Assembly (NCBI GenBank): GCA_045600945.1
Contig: JAZRYX010000064.1
Location: forward strand, 1 to 35,353
Direction: 5' to 3'
DNA from: Darwinimomas sp045600945
GTDB lineage: Bacteria; Bacillota; Clostridia; Lachnospirales; Lachnospiraceae
DNA: 35,353 bases
The notes under the pieces are model-generated. The model made no database searches. It had not been told where the DNA came from and worked only from the letters and a program-made list of their open reading frames with translations. Positions 1 to 6,557 of this stretch are shown one piece after another; position 1 is the first letter of the stretch, and each line of letters opens with the position of its first letter. Both the position numbers and the translations under genes were made by a program.

Positions 1-1
1 C

Positions 2-79
2 TACAAAATAGATGATACAAACTGGCAAACAGAGAAGATTGAAGTAACGAGTTATAAGATGGATTTTACTATCGAATAA
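2..79 (+). CDS. C-terminal end of a gene cut by the window edge
   Basis: An open frame enters from the left edge and runs 25 codons to a TAA at 77-79. The visible tail ends in KMDFTIE and is rich in charged and aromatic residues, so it reads like a real protein C-terminus. It converges on the minus-strand gene that ends at 114. The product cannot be identified from 25 residues, and the frame could still be chance. Confidence 0.4.
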   Translation, partial: YKIDDTNWQTEKIEVTSYKMDFTIE

Positions 80-113
80 AGTTTTATTGCACCCAAACTT
101 CATAAGATAATAT

Positions 114-743
114 TTATAAATTATTCTCCCTGTTAATTCTGTATGCATCGAAAACAGATTCATATGAGGCAATCATCATTATTGATGCAACCTGACCGAT
201 ATGCCAACTGACAGCTTCAAGAATTACTGAAAACTCGTTGTCCCATACAACCGGAAAGCTCAGGGAAACAATTGTTATAACTGCAATAGCAATAACAAGT
301 AATTGGTTAATAAAAATGTTAACCGGTCGGCTATGATGATCACTGTTGATGATAAAATGATTTGCAAACAAAAAGCCAAACAGGATTACATTAATGGTAC
401 ACAGAATTATATATTCCGGCTCGCAAGACTTGTTATATTGTGCAAACAGGTCGCTGGTGAAAACCATATTTCCAACTACAAAATTAAACTCATCATAAAG
501 ATTCCACATAAGGACAGCTCCAAGAAGTCCCTTTTGCACATTCTTATTATGTTTTTGATATGCAATGTAAAGAAAGATGACGCACAGGATGAATACTACA
601 TCGATAACGAACATGGCATAAAACCCGCACATAATTTTAGAAATCAGGTTGACGCCAAATGCTGCCAGTGTAGCTACCACAGCACCCAAAAGAACTTTTT
701 GTCTGGAAAAAAATGTAGCAAAACTGTTAATTATTTTAATCAT
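114..743 (-). CDS. Six-segment integral membrane protein of unknown function
   Basis: The 209-residue product is almost entirely hydrophobic, with about six predicted membrane segments (roughly residues 17-40, 42-62, 73-95, 110-128, 143-165 and 172-195) and short charged loops. I recognise no catalytic motif or family signature. The start is well supported: an AGGAGG ribosome binding site (plus strand 750-755) lies six bases before the ATG, and a -10/-35 pair lies at 811-839. It stands alone, convergent with the partial gene at the left edge and separated by about 235 bases from the upstream transporter gene. Function is unknown. Confidence 0.75.
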   Translation of the reverse strand: MIKIINSFATFFSRQKVLLGAVVATLAAFGVNLISKIMCGFYAMFVIDVVFILCVIFLYIAYQKHNKNVQKGLLGAVLMWNLYDEFNFVVGNMVFTSDLFAQYNKSCEPEYIILCTINVILFGFLFANHFIINSDHHSRPVNIFINQLLVIAIAVITIVSLSFPVVWDNEFSVILEAVSWHIGQVASIMMIASYESVFDAYRINRENNL

Positions 744-810
744 GTCGTTCCTCCTAAACCAATATCTATTACAAAATCCAGCCTCTTAATTAAGAACTAT
801 GTCTTTGTAT

Positions 811-839
811 ATTATATGCCATTACGAAAAGCTTGACTA
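811..839 (-). promoter_or_regulatory. Promoter for the membrane protein gene
   Basis: On the minus strand a perfect TATAAT (811-816) is preceded after a 17-base spacer by TAGTCA (834-839), which matches 4 of 6 bases of the -35 consensus. It sits about 70 bases upstream of the ATG at 743. Confidence 0.5.
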
Positions 840-855
840 CAGGTATCCCTTGTTT

Positions 856-978
856 TTACTGCATTTGGCCAACCTCTGAATAATAACGGACTGAAACTGT
901 CGGAGCTGCTGGAATTTGTGGAACTTCAGCCTCAATCATTCGCCTTACCACATCGTCTGTCCGGCATCTTACTGATTT
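856..978 (-). other. In-frame 40-codon extension beyond the transporter stop
   Basis: The TGA stop of the symporter gene (979-981) is followed in the same frame by 40 sense codons ending at a TAA (856-858). The encoded stretch has a protein-like composition, with TDDVVRRMIEAEVP near its start and a basic/aromatic end. It has no ribosome binding site of its own. It may be the tail of an older gene or transposon remnant, a former C-terminus, or chance. No further gene is visible between 744 and 978. Confidence 0.25.
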
Positions 979-2595
979 TCAGTCTTTATCCAAAAGCAGT
1001 ACCTCTTGATCGAGAAAATTGGTTTTACCTCCGCATATAATCAGTTCTTCCTGAAGACACATTATGTCTCCTGCGGTAATAATATAGTCAATCAGCATAT
1101 CGATACCAAGGGCAATCGGTAATGCAACCGAAGGAATACCGAGTTGAATGAAAAGAATTGTAAATATAGATAATCCACCACCTGGAATCGGCGGTGTGGC
1201 TATTGACAGTATTCCCGAAACAAAAAATGCTGTCGCTACCCACATAGGAGTAATGCTTACTCCATAATTGTTTGCAAATAGTATTGAGAATATAAAGTAT
1301 TCCGCTGCAGCGATAGGCATAAATACTACCTGCCCCAGAGGAACTCCAAATCTCGTGACATTACTTGAAATTCCGAGTTTCTTTTCACAGGTTTCAATAT
1401 TAGTTGAAAATGCAGCAGCTGATGATGCAGTAGTAAGTGCGATCATAAATGTAGGAAGTAGTTTTTTGAAAAGTAAACTGAACTTAAGATGATATTTTGT
1501 TTTTAGTATTGCAGGGTATATAACAAGACCTAGTAGTACGAAAGTTCCAATAACAGCAATTATTGGAAGCAATATATCTTTTACCTGAATATTATTGTTT
1601 GAAAGAACCAAACTCAACATACTAATAAAAATGAAAAACGGAACAAGCCGTCCAATAGTTTCCATTAAAAGCTGAACGATGGAGTACAACTGGTCTATGA
1701 TTCTACTCAATTCGCTGACTCTTTCACCGAGAACAAGCATAATCAGTCCGCAGGCAACAGAAATTGTAATGATTTGCAGCATGTTTCCACTTAGGAACGG
1801 CGAAATGATATCAGAAGGGATAAACTGAAGTACCATGTTCAGAATATCGCTTGTCGCGTCTGCATTTGCTGAATAGCTTCCAAAAGAAAAATTAGTCATT
1901 GGAATAGTGATTAAAAAAGTTATTGCCAACGCAACAAAAGTCATTTTAACAAAACGTCCTATTAGCTTTCTGCCAATAGTTCCAAGTGATGTCACATCTC
2001 CTATGCCATAGATTCCTGATAATACTGCAAGGAAAATCAAAGGACTGGCTATTGCACGCAGCATTCCCATTAACGTATTAAAAACAGAATCAACAACCAG
2101 CGTGTTGAATGAGGTTGCAAAAGCAGGAAAAAATTTTTTCAGAACAAAAGCAGAACCTATGCCAAGCGCAAATGCAATCAGTATAGGCATTAACTGCTGG
2201 ATAAATCCTGAACCCGGCATCAGCTTCACATAATTGATTCCATTCGAATAACTGTATCCGACTGAAAGTCCCAATGTCTGAAGAAGAGATGAATTTTCCA
2301 GGTTGCCAAAACCTTCATCTGCAGCTTCCTGCGGATTGCACATATCCCCTTTGCACGAAATCACAATGCTCAGCCGTCCGAATCGTTTGTTCATTTCAAA
2401 GGTACATTCGCATCCATCTCCAAGTTTTTCAAGCCAGGTACACATGGCTGTATCAACTGAGATGCGAAATCTAAGCATATCTTTTTTAGACAAATTAGTT
2501 TCTTTTAATGCTTGAAAAGTATAACCACTAAACTCATCTACAAGACCGGCTGACAATATGCCTGTTTTTATTTCTTTTGAAATTATGCTTTTCAT
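979..2595 (-). CDS. SLC1-type (DAACS) symporter with an N-terminal soluble domain
   Basis: This 538-residue protein has two parts. Residues 1-125 are soluble and weakly resemble the anti-sigma/GHKL ATPase fold. Residues 130-515 are a dicarboxylate/amino acid:cation symporter core with multiple membrane helices, a serine/alanine-rich loop (TASSAAAF, 389-396) and a PPIPGGG hairpin (468-474). Family members use the energy of cation gradients to import dicarboxylates or amino acids. Here the cation/substrate motif NMDGT is replaced by FMPIA (425-429). In the helix that binds substrate, D499 and D503 are kept, but the usual Arg, Asn and last Asp are I506, D510 and L514. Substrate and coupling ion therefore cannot be inferred. 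A GAGGAG ribosome binding site precedes the ATG. Confidence 0.85.
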   Translation of the reverse strand: MKSIISKEIKTGILSAGLVDEFSGYTFQALKETNLSKKDMLRFRISVDTAMCTWLEKLGDGCECTFEMNKRFGRLSIVISCKGDMCNPQEAADEGFGNLENSSLLQTLGLSVGYSYSNGINYVKLMPGSGFIQQLMPILIAFALGIGSAFVLKKFFPAFATSFNTLVVDSVFNTLMGMLRAIASPLIFLAVLSGIYGIGDVTSLGTIGRKLIGRFVKMTFVALAITFLITIPMTNFSFGSYSANADATSDILNMVLQFIPSDIISPFLSGNMLQIITISVACGLIMLVLGERVSELSRIIDQLYSIVQLLMETIGRLVPFFIFISMLSLVLSNNNIQVKDILLPIIAVIGTFVLLGLVIYPAILKTKYHLKFSLLFKKLLPTFMIALTTASSAAAFSTNIETCEKKLGISSNVTRFGVPLGQVVFMPIAAAEYFIFSILFANNYGVSITPMWVATAFFVSGILSIATPPIPGGGLSIFTILFIQLGIPSVALPIALGIDMLIDYIITAGDIMCLQEELIICGGKTNFLDQEVLLLDKD

Positions 2596-2654
2596 AGGTA
2601 ATTTCTCCTCATAATAGTATCAGGAAGTATTAGATTCATGTTTACGGAATCTTT

Positions 2655-3065
2655 TTACAAAATCTTTCCGTTTTCCTCTCTCCACCTTTTATATTCTTCA
2701 AGATCTTTTTCAATTTTCTTATAGCAGAATCCGTATACAGCAATATCATCGATTTTTCCTGCAACAGGAATCATATCCGGGATTAAATCTATAGGATTTA
2801 CATGATAGATTATGGCACCTACAATTCCAATAACGGTTCCTATCGGAATTTCCGTGTATTCCTTAAGCATAAAACGTCTGACAAGAGAAATCATTACAGG
2901 AATATATGACAAATCTTTTCCACCAACAGGAAAGTCTTTAATCGCATTTTCAGCTCTTTGTAAAAGCTTTTCCAGCTTCTCTTCATCTTTAATGAAATCT
3001 TTAGCTATACTCTTGCACTTTTCGTATTCTTTTTTAAGTTTCTGCCTATCAATATTAATATTCAT
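2655..3065 (-). CDS. YkvA-like DUF1232 protein
   Basis: The 136-residue product begins with a lysine-rich helical region (1-60). A hydrophobic DUF1232 core follows at about residues 80-120, with the hallmark NPIDLIPD, and the protein ends in a charged tail. DUF1232 proteins are small, probably membrane-associated proteins of unknown role. The gene lies 18 bases after the YjbR-MGMT fusion gene and has a strong GGAGG ribosome binding site, so the two are probably cotranscribed. The functional link, if any, is unknown. Confidence 0.8.
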   Translation of the reverse strand: MNINIDRQKLKKEYEKCKSIAKDFIKDEEKLEKLLQRAENAIKDFPVGGKDLSYIPVMISLVRRFMLKEYTEIPIGTVIGIVGAIIYHVNPIDLIPDMIPVAGKIDDIAVYGFCYKKIEKDLEEYKRWREENGKIL

Positions 3066-3083
3066 CTTTCTGTCCTCCCTTTT

Positions 3084-3743
3084 TCAAATCAACAACATGT
3101 TATTTATTGACATAGGAGCATCACCCATCTGATACTTCTTCAGGTCTACTCTTCCGTCTAACACTTCTATTCCTTCTGCTTTCAATAATTCTCCCTGCTT
3201 CCATGCGCCTCCGAAAGCAAACTCTCCGGCAAGCTCACCCTTTGAGTTGACTACGCGATAGCATGGTATGCCATCAGGATCAGGATTTCTGTGAAGAGCA
3301 TTTCCTACGGCTCTGGCCATCTTCCTGTCGCCAGCCATTTCTGCAATCTGCGCATAAGTTGCTACATGTCCATAAGGTATCTTCTTCACAGCCTCGTAAA
3401 TTCTCCGTGTCGGACTGTCGGAAACCAATTCATAACTTTCCGCTATCATCAGCTTAATATCTTTATCCGGTATGCTTCCGTCCAGGATAATTGTATTCCA
3501 GTTTTCCTTGTTCTGATGATATCCCGGTATAACTGATTTATATATGCTTCTCCAGAAAAAAATCGTATCCTTATCTGACTTCACATTAAGATTAATACAC
3601 CCATCCTTCTCATATGTCCAAAGAAATGCTTTTCTGTTGCCTTTATAGCGCACCAGTTGCCAGTTATCATCATGAAAAGGTGCATCCTGAAACGTATCAG
3701 GAAAACTGAGTCCGTATTCCAATGCTTGTTTTCTTGTCTTCAT
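3084..3743 (-). CDS. MmcQ/YjbR - MGMT fusion protein
   Basis: The 219-residue protein joins two domains. Residues 1-107 form a MmcQ/YjbR-like domain (SFPD near residue 13, a WRSIYKS stretch near 64). Residues 112-205 form the DNA-binding and active-site domain of O6-alkylguanine-DNA alkyltransferase, with PYGHVATYAQIA, an RAVG(N)AL helix and the active-site segment IPCYRVV. The acceptor cysteine is C161, but the residue after it, usually the His of the Cys-His-Glu triad, is Tyr. The protein may repair alkylated guanine by suicidal transfer, or act as an alkyltransferase-like lesion sensor. The classic MGMT N-terminal domain is absent. A short tail follows residue 205. A possible 7-codon leader ORF lies just upstream. 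Confidence 0.85.
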   Translation of the reverse strand: MKTRKQALEYGLSFPDTFQDAPFHDDNWQLVRYKGNRKAFLWTYEKDGCINLNVKSDKDTIFFWRSIYKSVIPGYHQNKENWNTIILDGSIPDKDIKLMIAESYELVSDSPTRRIYEAVKKIPYGHVATYAQIAEMAGDRKMARAVGNALHRNPDPDGIPCYRVVNSKGELAGEFAFGGAWKQGELLKAEGIEVLDGRVDLKKYQMGDAPMSINNMLLI

Positions 3744-3756
3744 CTGTTAAATTATC

Positions 3757-3823
3757 CTATATCTTATCGCTTAGATTCATTCCGGGATTTCCTCCTAAAT
3801 CACTTTCTATAATCTTTCTATAA
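3757..3823 (-). promoter_or_regulatory. Leader with strong SD, 7-codon ORF and 10-bp direct repeats
   Basis: Upstream of the YjbR-MGMT gene, an AGGAGG (plus 3791-3796) lies 10 bases before an ATG that opens a 7-codon ORF (3757-3780), ending 13 bases before the main gene. Just beyond are two perfect direct copies of TTATAGAAAG (minus strand; 3803-3812 and 3814-3823) with an 11-base period, which could be an operator. The main gene itself has only a weak AGGA. The role is inferred. Confidence 0.3.
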
Positions 3824-4159
3824 ACCATTGTACTCAGAGGTGGTCCGTTAATGCGGACTTTGAGGGATGAAATGTTGCCGGAATTGTTGATTTATCTATC
3901 AATAACACCTTTTTATTATACATCATTCCGGTCAGTTTTTCATATAAATGCTCTACATGGCTATCTCATGCATTTCCGGCCGCAATACAAAATGCTTGGA
4001 GAAAAGGAGAAAGACCCCAGAAATGATATGCTCCCCATATGGTAGACAATGGAAATATCCAAAATTATCATAAGGAGAGCATATCATTTTACTAGGTTTG
4101 GGATTAGGAAAAGCAGTTTGTATAAGTTGGTTCGGGTGGTCTAATAATTTCAATAAAAT
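3824..4159. other. Gene-poor stretch with no convincing ORF
   Basis: Between the leader of the YjbR-MGMT gene and the terminator at 4160 there is no ORF with a credible ribosome binding site or family signature. Visible structures are a 5-bp hairpin (GTCCG/CGGAC, 3843-3858) and the IS-like inverted repeat at 4021-4089. The short ORFs here have unnatural composition and overlap these palindromes. Confidence 0.5.
4021..4089. repeat. 16-bp inverted repeat resembling IS3-family ends
   Basis: Arms 4021-4036 and 4074-4089 are inverted copies with a single mismatch and 37 bases between them. The left arm continues as TGATATGCTCCCC followed by ATGGTAGACA, a pattern like the terminal repeats of IS3-family elements (TG, a CCCC run, then an ACA). 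No transposase sequence remains inside. It may be the collapsed ends of an insertion sequence, a miniature element, or a hairpin of another kind. Confidence 0.4.
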
Positions 4160-4207
4160 ACTGCGGAAAAGCTTTTCGTACTATTAAATACTTAACTTTT
4201 CCGCAGT
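4160..4207 (-). terminator. Terminator of the secreted repeat-protein gene
   Basis: A perfect 12-bp stem (ACTGCGGAAAAG, 4160-4171, with 4196-4207) encloses a 24-base loop. On the minus strand it is followed by ATTTTATT. It lies 36 bases after the stop of the gene ending at 4243. The long loop makes it less typical. Confidence 0.6.
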
Positions 4208-4242
4208 TATTGTTGTTCAGAATTGTACCAGTGTTGTAACTA

Positions 4243-4938
4243 CTACTTAACCTGTACTACTCCGTTTACCGTCCATTCGCCTGAAGCATTTACGGTATAT
4301 CCGTCAGGTGTGATGCCGTTCATCCAGCATGCGCCATATGGTATAGGTCCGTTTTGAGCAGGATTCAAATAATAACACTGTCTGTTGATCCACTGCCAGC
4401 CTGTAAGCATAGTTCCGTTTGTATCGAACCAGTACCAGTAGTTCCCATAAAAGATCCATTTGTTTCTTGCGGGATTGCCGTTCTCATAAAACTGCCATCC
4501 GTTTGGTGAGGGAACCCATCCGTTGGTTATAGATGAAGGTGAATCTGATGAGCCTGAACCGCTTCCTTTTTGATACTTTGAATCTGATTTAACCCACGTG
4601 CTCCATTTACCGGAACAATAGCAGCGAACTTCAAACCAGTAATCATCACTTTTTACAATATCAGAAGAAAAGTTGCAGCTGGTTTTACTTTGTACCGTAT
4701 AGGTCGCTACCGTTGAATATGAACCATCCCTGTATAAACGAACCTGATACTTTGTGGCTTTTCCTATCGTAGTCCATTTTGCTGTTTTGCCGCTCCAGTA
4801 TGCATTTTGAATAAATGCGAAATTACCTGTTATGTCATCATCATAATATGAATCGTCATCGGTATCTGCATATGTTACGAAAGCCATAAGAAAGATACAA
4901 ACTGCCGCTAACATTAATAAAACTATCTTTTTCATCAT
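4243..4938 (-). CDS. Secreted protein with cell-wall-binding repeats
   Basis: The 231-residue precursor starts with a signal peptide (MMKK, hydrophobic 5-20, likely cleavage after VTYA at residue 24). A beta-rich segment at 40-122 looks like a fibronectin type III-type domain. A Gly/Ser linker (124-138) follows, then Trp/Tyr-rich repeats (about 140-231, with NGWQFYENG, WYWFDTNGTMLTGW and CYYLN) typical of choline/glucan-binding cell-wall repeats. It is probably exported and held noncovalently on the envelope; no catalytic domain is present. Either of two adjacent ATGs could start translation behind AGGAGG. A TATAAT lies at 4958-4963 and a terminator at 4160-4207, so it is probably monocistronic. 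The ligand is unknown. Confidence 0.8.
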   Translation of the reverse strand: MMKKIVLLMLAAVCIFLMAFVTYADTDDDSYYDDDITGNFAFIQNAYWSGKTAKWTTIGKATKYQVRLYRDGSYSTVATYTVQSKTSCNFSSDIVKSDDYWFEVRCYCSGKWSTWVKSDSKYQKGSGSGSSDSPSSITNGWVPSPNGWQFYENGNPARNKWIFYGNYWYWFDTNGTMLTGWQWINRQCYYLNPAQNGPIPYGACWMNGITPDGYTVNASGEWTVNGVVQVK

Positions 4939-4957
4939 TCTTCCTCCTCGTAGATAT

Positions 4958-4963
4958 ATTATA
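4958..4963 (-). promoter_or_regulatory. -10 element of the secreted repeat-protein gene
   Basis: A perfect TATAAT on the minus strand lies 19 bases before the ATG pair. No convincing -35 was found at 16-18 bases, so the assignment rests on the -10 and its position. Confidence 0.35.
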
Positions 4964-5076
4964 CGATGAAACCAGAAAAATGGCTAATAAATCTGGAACC
5001 TACCTGAACCCAGGGAAAGGGGGAACTTTTGTCTTTCTATAAGGTCGGAAATGGACCAGTTCTCCGGATCCAAAAA

Positions 5077-5089
5077 ACGCAGACGGTGG
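5077..5089 (-). repeat. Partial copy of the tRNA-Ser 3' end (13 nt)
   Basis: The 13 bases CCACCGTCTGCGT (minus strand) are identical to the 3' acceptor end and first flanking base of tRNA-Ser at 5329. They are followed, on the plus strand, by a GTCGGC/GCCGAC hairpin (5092-5108). Confidence 0.6.
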
Positions 5090-5302
5090 ACGTCGGCTTT
5101 GCGCCGACCGAAGCAAAGCGAAGACCCGACCCACGCGCATGGGTTCGAAGTTTCTTCTTTTAATTTACGCAGACGGTGGGATTCCCCTTCGCTTCGCTCA
5201 GGGACGCGCGCGCGTTTCCAATCAGACTGCGCTGTGCTTGTCTTCTTGGACGCTTGCGGGCTCACCCTGGGTTCTTCATCCATCACCATCTGCATAACAA
5301 AA
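5090..5302. other. Hairpin-rich non-coding flank of tRNA-Ser
   Basis: Between the secreted-protein gene and the tRNA terminator the sequence is locally GC-rich, with runs such as GCGCGCGCG, TTCGCTTCGC-type motifs and several short hairpins (5092-5108; ACCCA/TGGGT at 5129-5144). A 103-codon minus frame covers 4984-5295, but its composition is that of translated repeats. I see no credible gene. The stretch 4964-5076 contains nothing I recognise. Confidence 0.5.
5165..5184 (-). repeat. Second partial copy of the tRNA-Ser 3' end (20 nt)
   Basis: These 20 bases match 5326-5345 exactly. That segment covers the 3' half of the T-arm, the acceptor strand, the discriminator and three flanking bases of tRNA-Ser. 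Similarity stops on both sides. It is in the same orientation as the tRNA, as expected for an att-like duplication or tandem decay. Confidence 0.7.
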
Positions 5303-5320
5303 CAGCCCCTCTCGGGGCTG
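5303..5320 (-). terminator. Terminator after tRNA-Ser
   Basis: On the minus strand CAGCCCC and GGGGCTG form a 7-bp stem around a 4-base loop and are followed by TTTTGTT. It lies 8 bases past the 3' end of tRNA-Ser and would end transcription of the tRNA and possibly of the upstream mnmA operon. Confidence 0.8.
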
Positions 5321-5328
5321 CCTCGTTA

Positions 5329-5416
5329 CGCAGACGGTGGGATTCGAACCCACGCGCCGGTTACCCGACGACCGCATTTCGAGTGCGGCTCGTTATGACC
5401 ACTTCGATACGTCTGC
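5329..5416 (-). tRNA. tRNA-Ser (anticodon CGA)
   Basis: The 88-nt gene folds as a class II tRNA. The acceptor stem is GCAGACG/CGTCTGC with discriminator G, the anticodon stem is CCGCA/TGCGG around CTCGAAA (anticodon CGA, reading UCG), there is a long variable arm typical of serine tRNAs, and the T-arm is GTGGG-TTCGAAT-CCCAC. CCA is not encoded. It lies 106 bases after mnmA with no clear promoter between, so it may be processed from the operon transcript. Its 3' end is partly duplicated at 5165 and 5077. Confidence 0.95.
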
Positions 5417-5522
5417 ACGTCGCCGTGGACTACACTTTTGCTCCTTCCGGGCTTTCGCCCGAAACTCGCTTCGTTCCGTCACGGCTCCTCTTCGAATGCA
5501 ACTCGTTGCATTCGTAAAAAAC
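5417..5522 (-). other. Structured spacer between mnmA and tRNA-Ser
   Basis: In the minus orientation this spacer carries a perfect 10-bp hairpin with a two-base loop (5493-5514, arms CGAATGCAAC/GTTGCATTCG) and then a CGGGC-GAAA-GCCCG hairpin with a GNRA tetraloop (5448-5461). Neither is followed by a U run, so they do not look like terminators. They could shape processing of an mnmA-tRNA transcript. Confidence 0.4.
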
Positions 5523-6557
5523 TCACATAATAGTTCCTCCGCACATTACATGTCCCTCTTCATCATAAAGAACCACTGCCTGTCCCGGAGTCGCTGCTCT
5601 GACCGGTGACTCAAACTCAATTTTCATCACACCGTCAGCAAAGTCCATTATACTACAAACTTCACCCTTGTGGCTATATCTGATTTTCGCTTTCGCCCGT
5701 ATTCCTCTCACATCAGATTCCGAAATACTCATAAAATTAACATCTCTACAAGTGATTTCCTTTGTAAAGAGCTCATCATCATCTGCAAGCACTACCTGAT
5801 CCGTCTCGGGTCTGATTTCTTTTACGAACTTCGGCTCTCCAAATGCTATTCCGAGACCCTTCCTCTGTCCGACTGTATAATGTGTTATACCTTTATGCCT
5901 TCCCAGAACATTTCCCTTTGTATCAACAAAATCACCTTCAGGCCTTACCTCTTTTGTATATTCCTCTATGAACTTCGCATAGTCATGATCCGGAATAAAA
6001 CATATCTCCATACTGTCCGGTTTGGCACTAACGCTTAGTCCCATCTCTCGCGCCATCTTACGGATCTCATCCTTGCTGTAGCTTCCCAATGGCATTATCA
6101 GCCTGCTGAGTTGTGCCTGTGTAAGCATGTACAATGCATAGGCCTGGTCCTTACTTGAATCCGCACTTCTCAAAGCATATCTTCCGTTATCAAGTTTATC
6201 AACAAAAGCGTAGTGACCCGTCGCATAAAAATCGGCCCCGATATCATCTGCATAATCATACAATGCCTGACACTTGAGGTATCTGTTGCATCTGATACAT
6301 GGATTAGGAGTTCTGCCGTCAAGATATTCTTTGACAAAATAATCTTTGACTTTCTCAGTAAATGCTGACGAGCAGTCTATGACATGATGCTCGATACCAA
6401 GCGTTCTGCATATATTTCCGGCATCCTCGATGTCCGTAGTCAAATAGTCACCTTGCGTCTGCAAGGTGACTCCTATGACTTCATATTCTTTTTGTAAAAG
6501 GCCTGCCGCTACGGCAGAATCAACTCCGCCCGAAAGACCTATCACAACTTTTCTCAT
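5523..6557 (-). CDS. mnmA: tRNA-specific 2-thiouridylase MnmA
   Basis: MnmA activates U34 of tRNA-Lys, -Glu and -Gln with ATP and inserts sulfur from a persulfide, giving the s2U of mnm5s2U-type wobble bases; it acts in the cytosol. The 344-residue protein has the PP-loop ATP site SGGVDS (9-14), the two catalytic cysteines in NPCIRC (C87) and MEICF (C186), GHYA near 114, and the conserved beta-barrel end AATPGQAVVLYD. Length is close to the family norm. Its ATG overlaps the yajC stop by 4 bases, indicating translational coupling in the secDF-tgt-yajC-mnmA operon. Confidence 0.96.
   Translation of the reverse strand: MRKVVIGLSGGVDSAVAAGLLQKEYEVIGVTLQTQGDYLTTDIEDAGNICRTLGIEHHVIDCSSAFTEKVKDYFVKEYLDGRTPNPCIRCNRYLKCQALYDYADDIGADFYATGHYAFVDKLDNGRYALRSADSSKDQAYALYMLTQAQLSRLIMPLGSYSKDEIRKMAREMGLSVSAKPDSMEICFIPDHDYAKFIEEYTKEVRPEGDFVDTKGNVLGRHKGITHYTVGQRKGLGIAFGEPKFVKEIRPETDQVVLADDDELFTKEITCRDVNFMSISESDVRGIRAKAKIRYSHKGEVCSIMDFADGVMKIEFESPVRAATPGQAVVLYDEEGHVMCGGTIM

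Noticed and set aside
3851..4153. Two short ORFs (64 and 66 codons) on opposite strands
   Set aside because: They overlap the IS-like inverted repeat, lack ribosome binding sites and show no protein features.
5006..5274. 10-base inverted repeat GAACCCAGGG (5006-5015) and CCCTGGGTTC (5265-5274)
   Set aside because: It encloses repeat-like DNA, but the arms are short and no target duplication or transposase is seen; chance is likely enough.
4984..5295. A 103-codon minus frame near tRNA-Ser
   Set aside because: It runs through hairpins and the partial tRNA copies and ends close to the terminator. The composition (RVPERSEGE type) is that of a translated repeat, not of a folded protein.
5051..5609. 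Three overlapping plus-strand frames across tRNA-Ser and the mnmA end
   Set aside because: They cross the tRNA gene on the opposite strand and lack ribosome binding sites.
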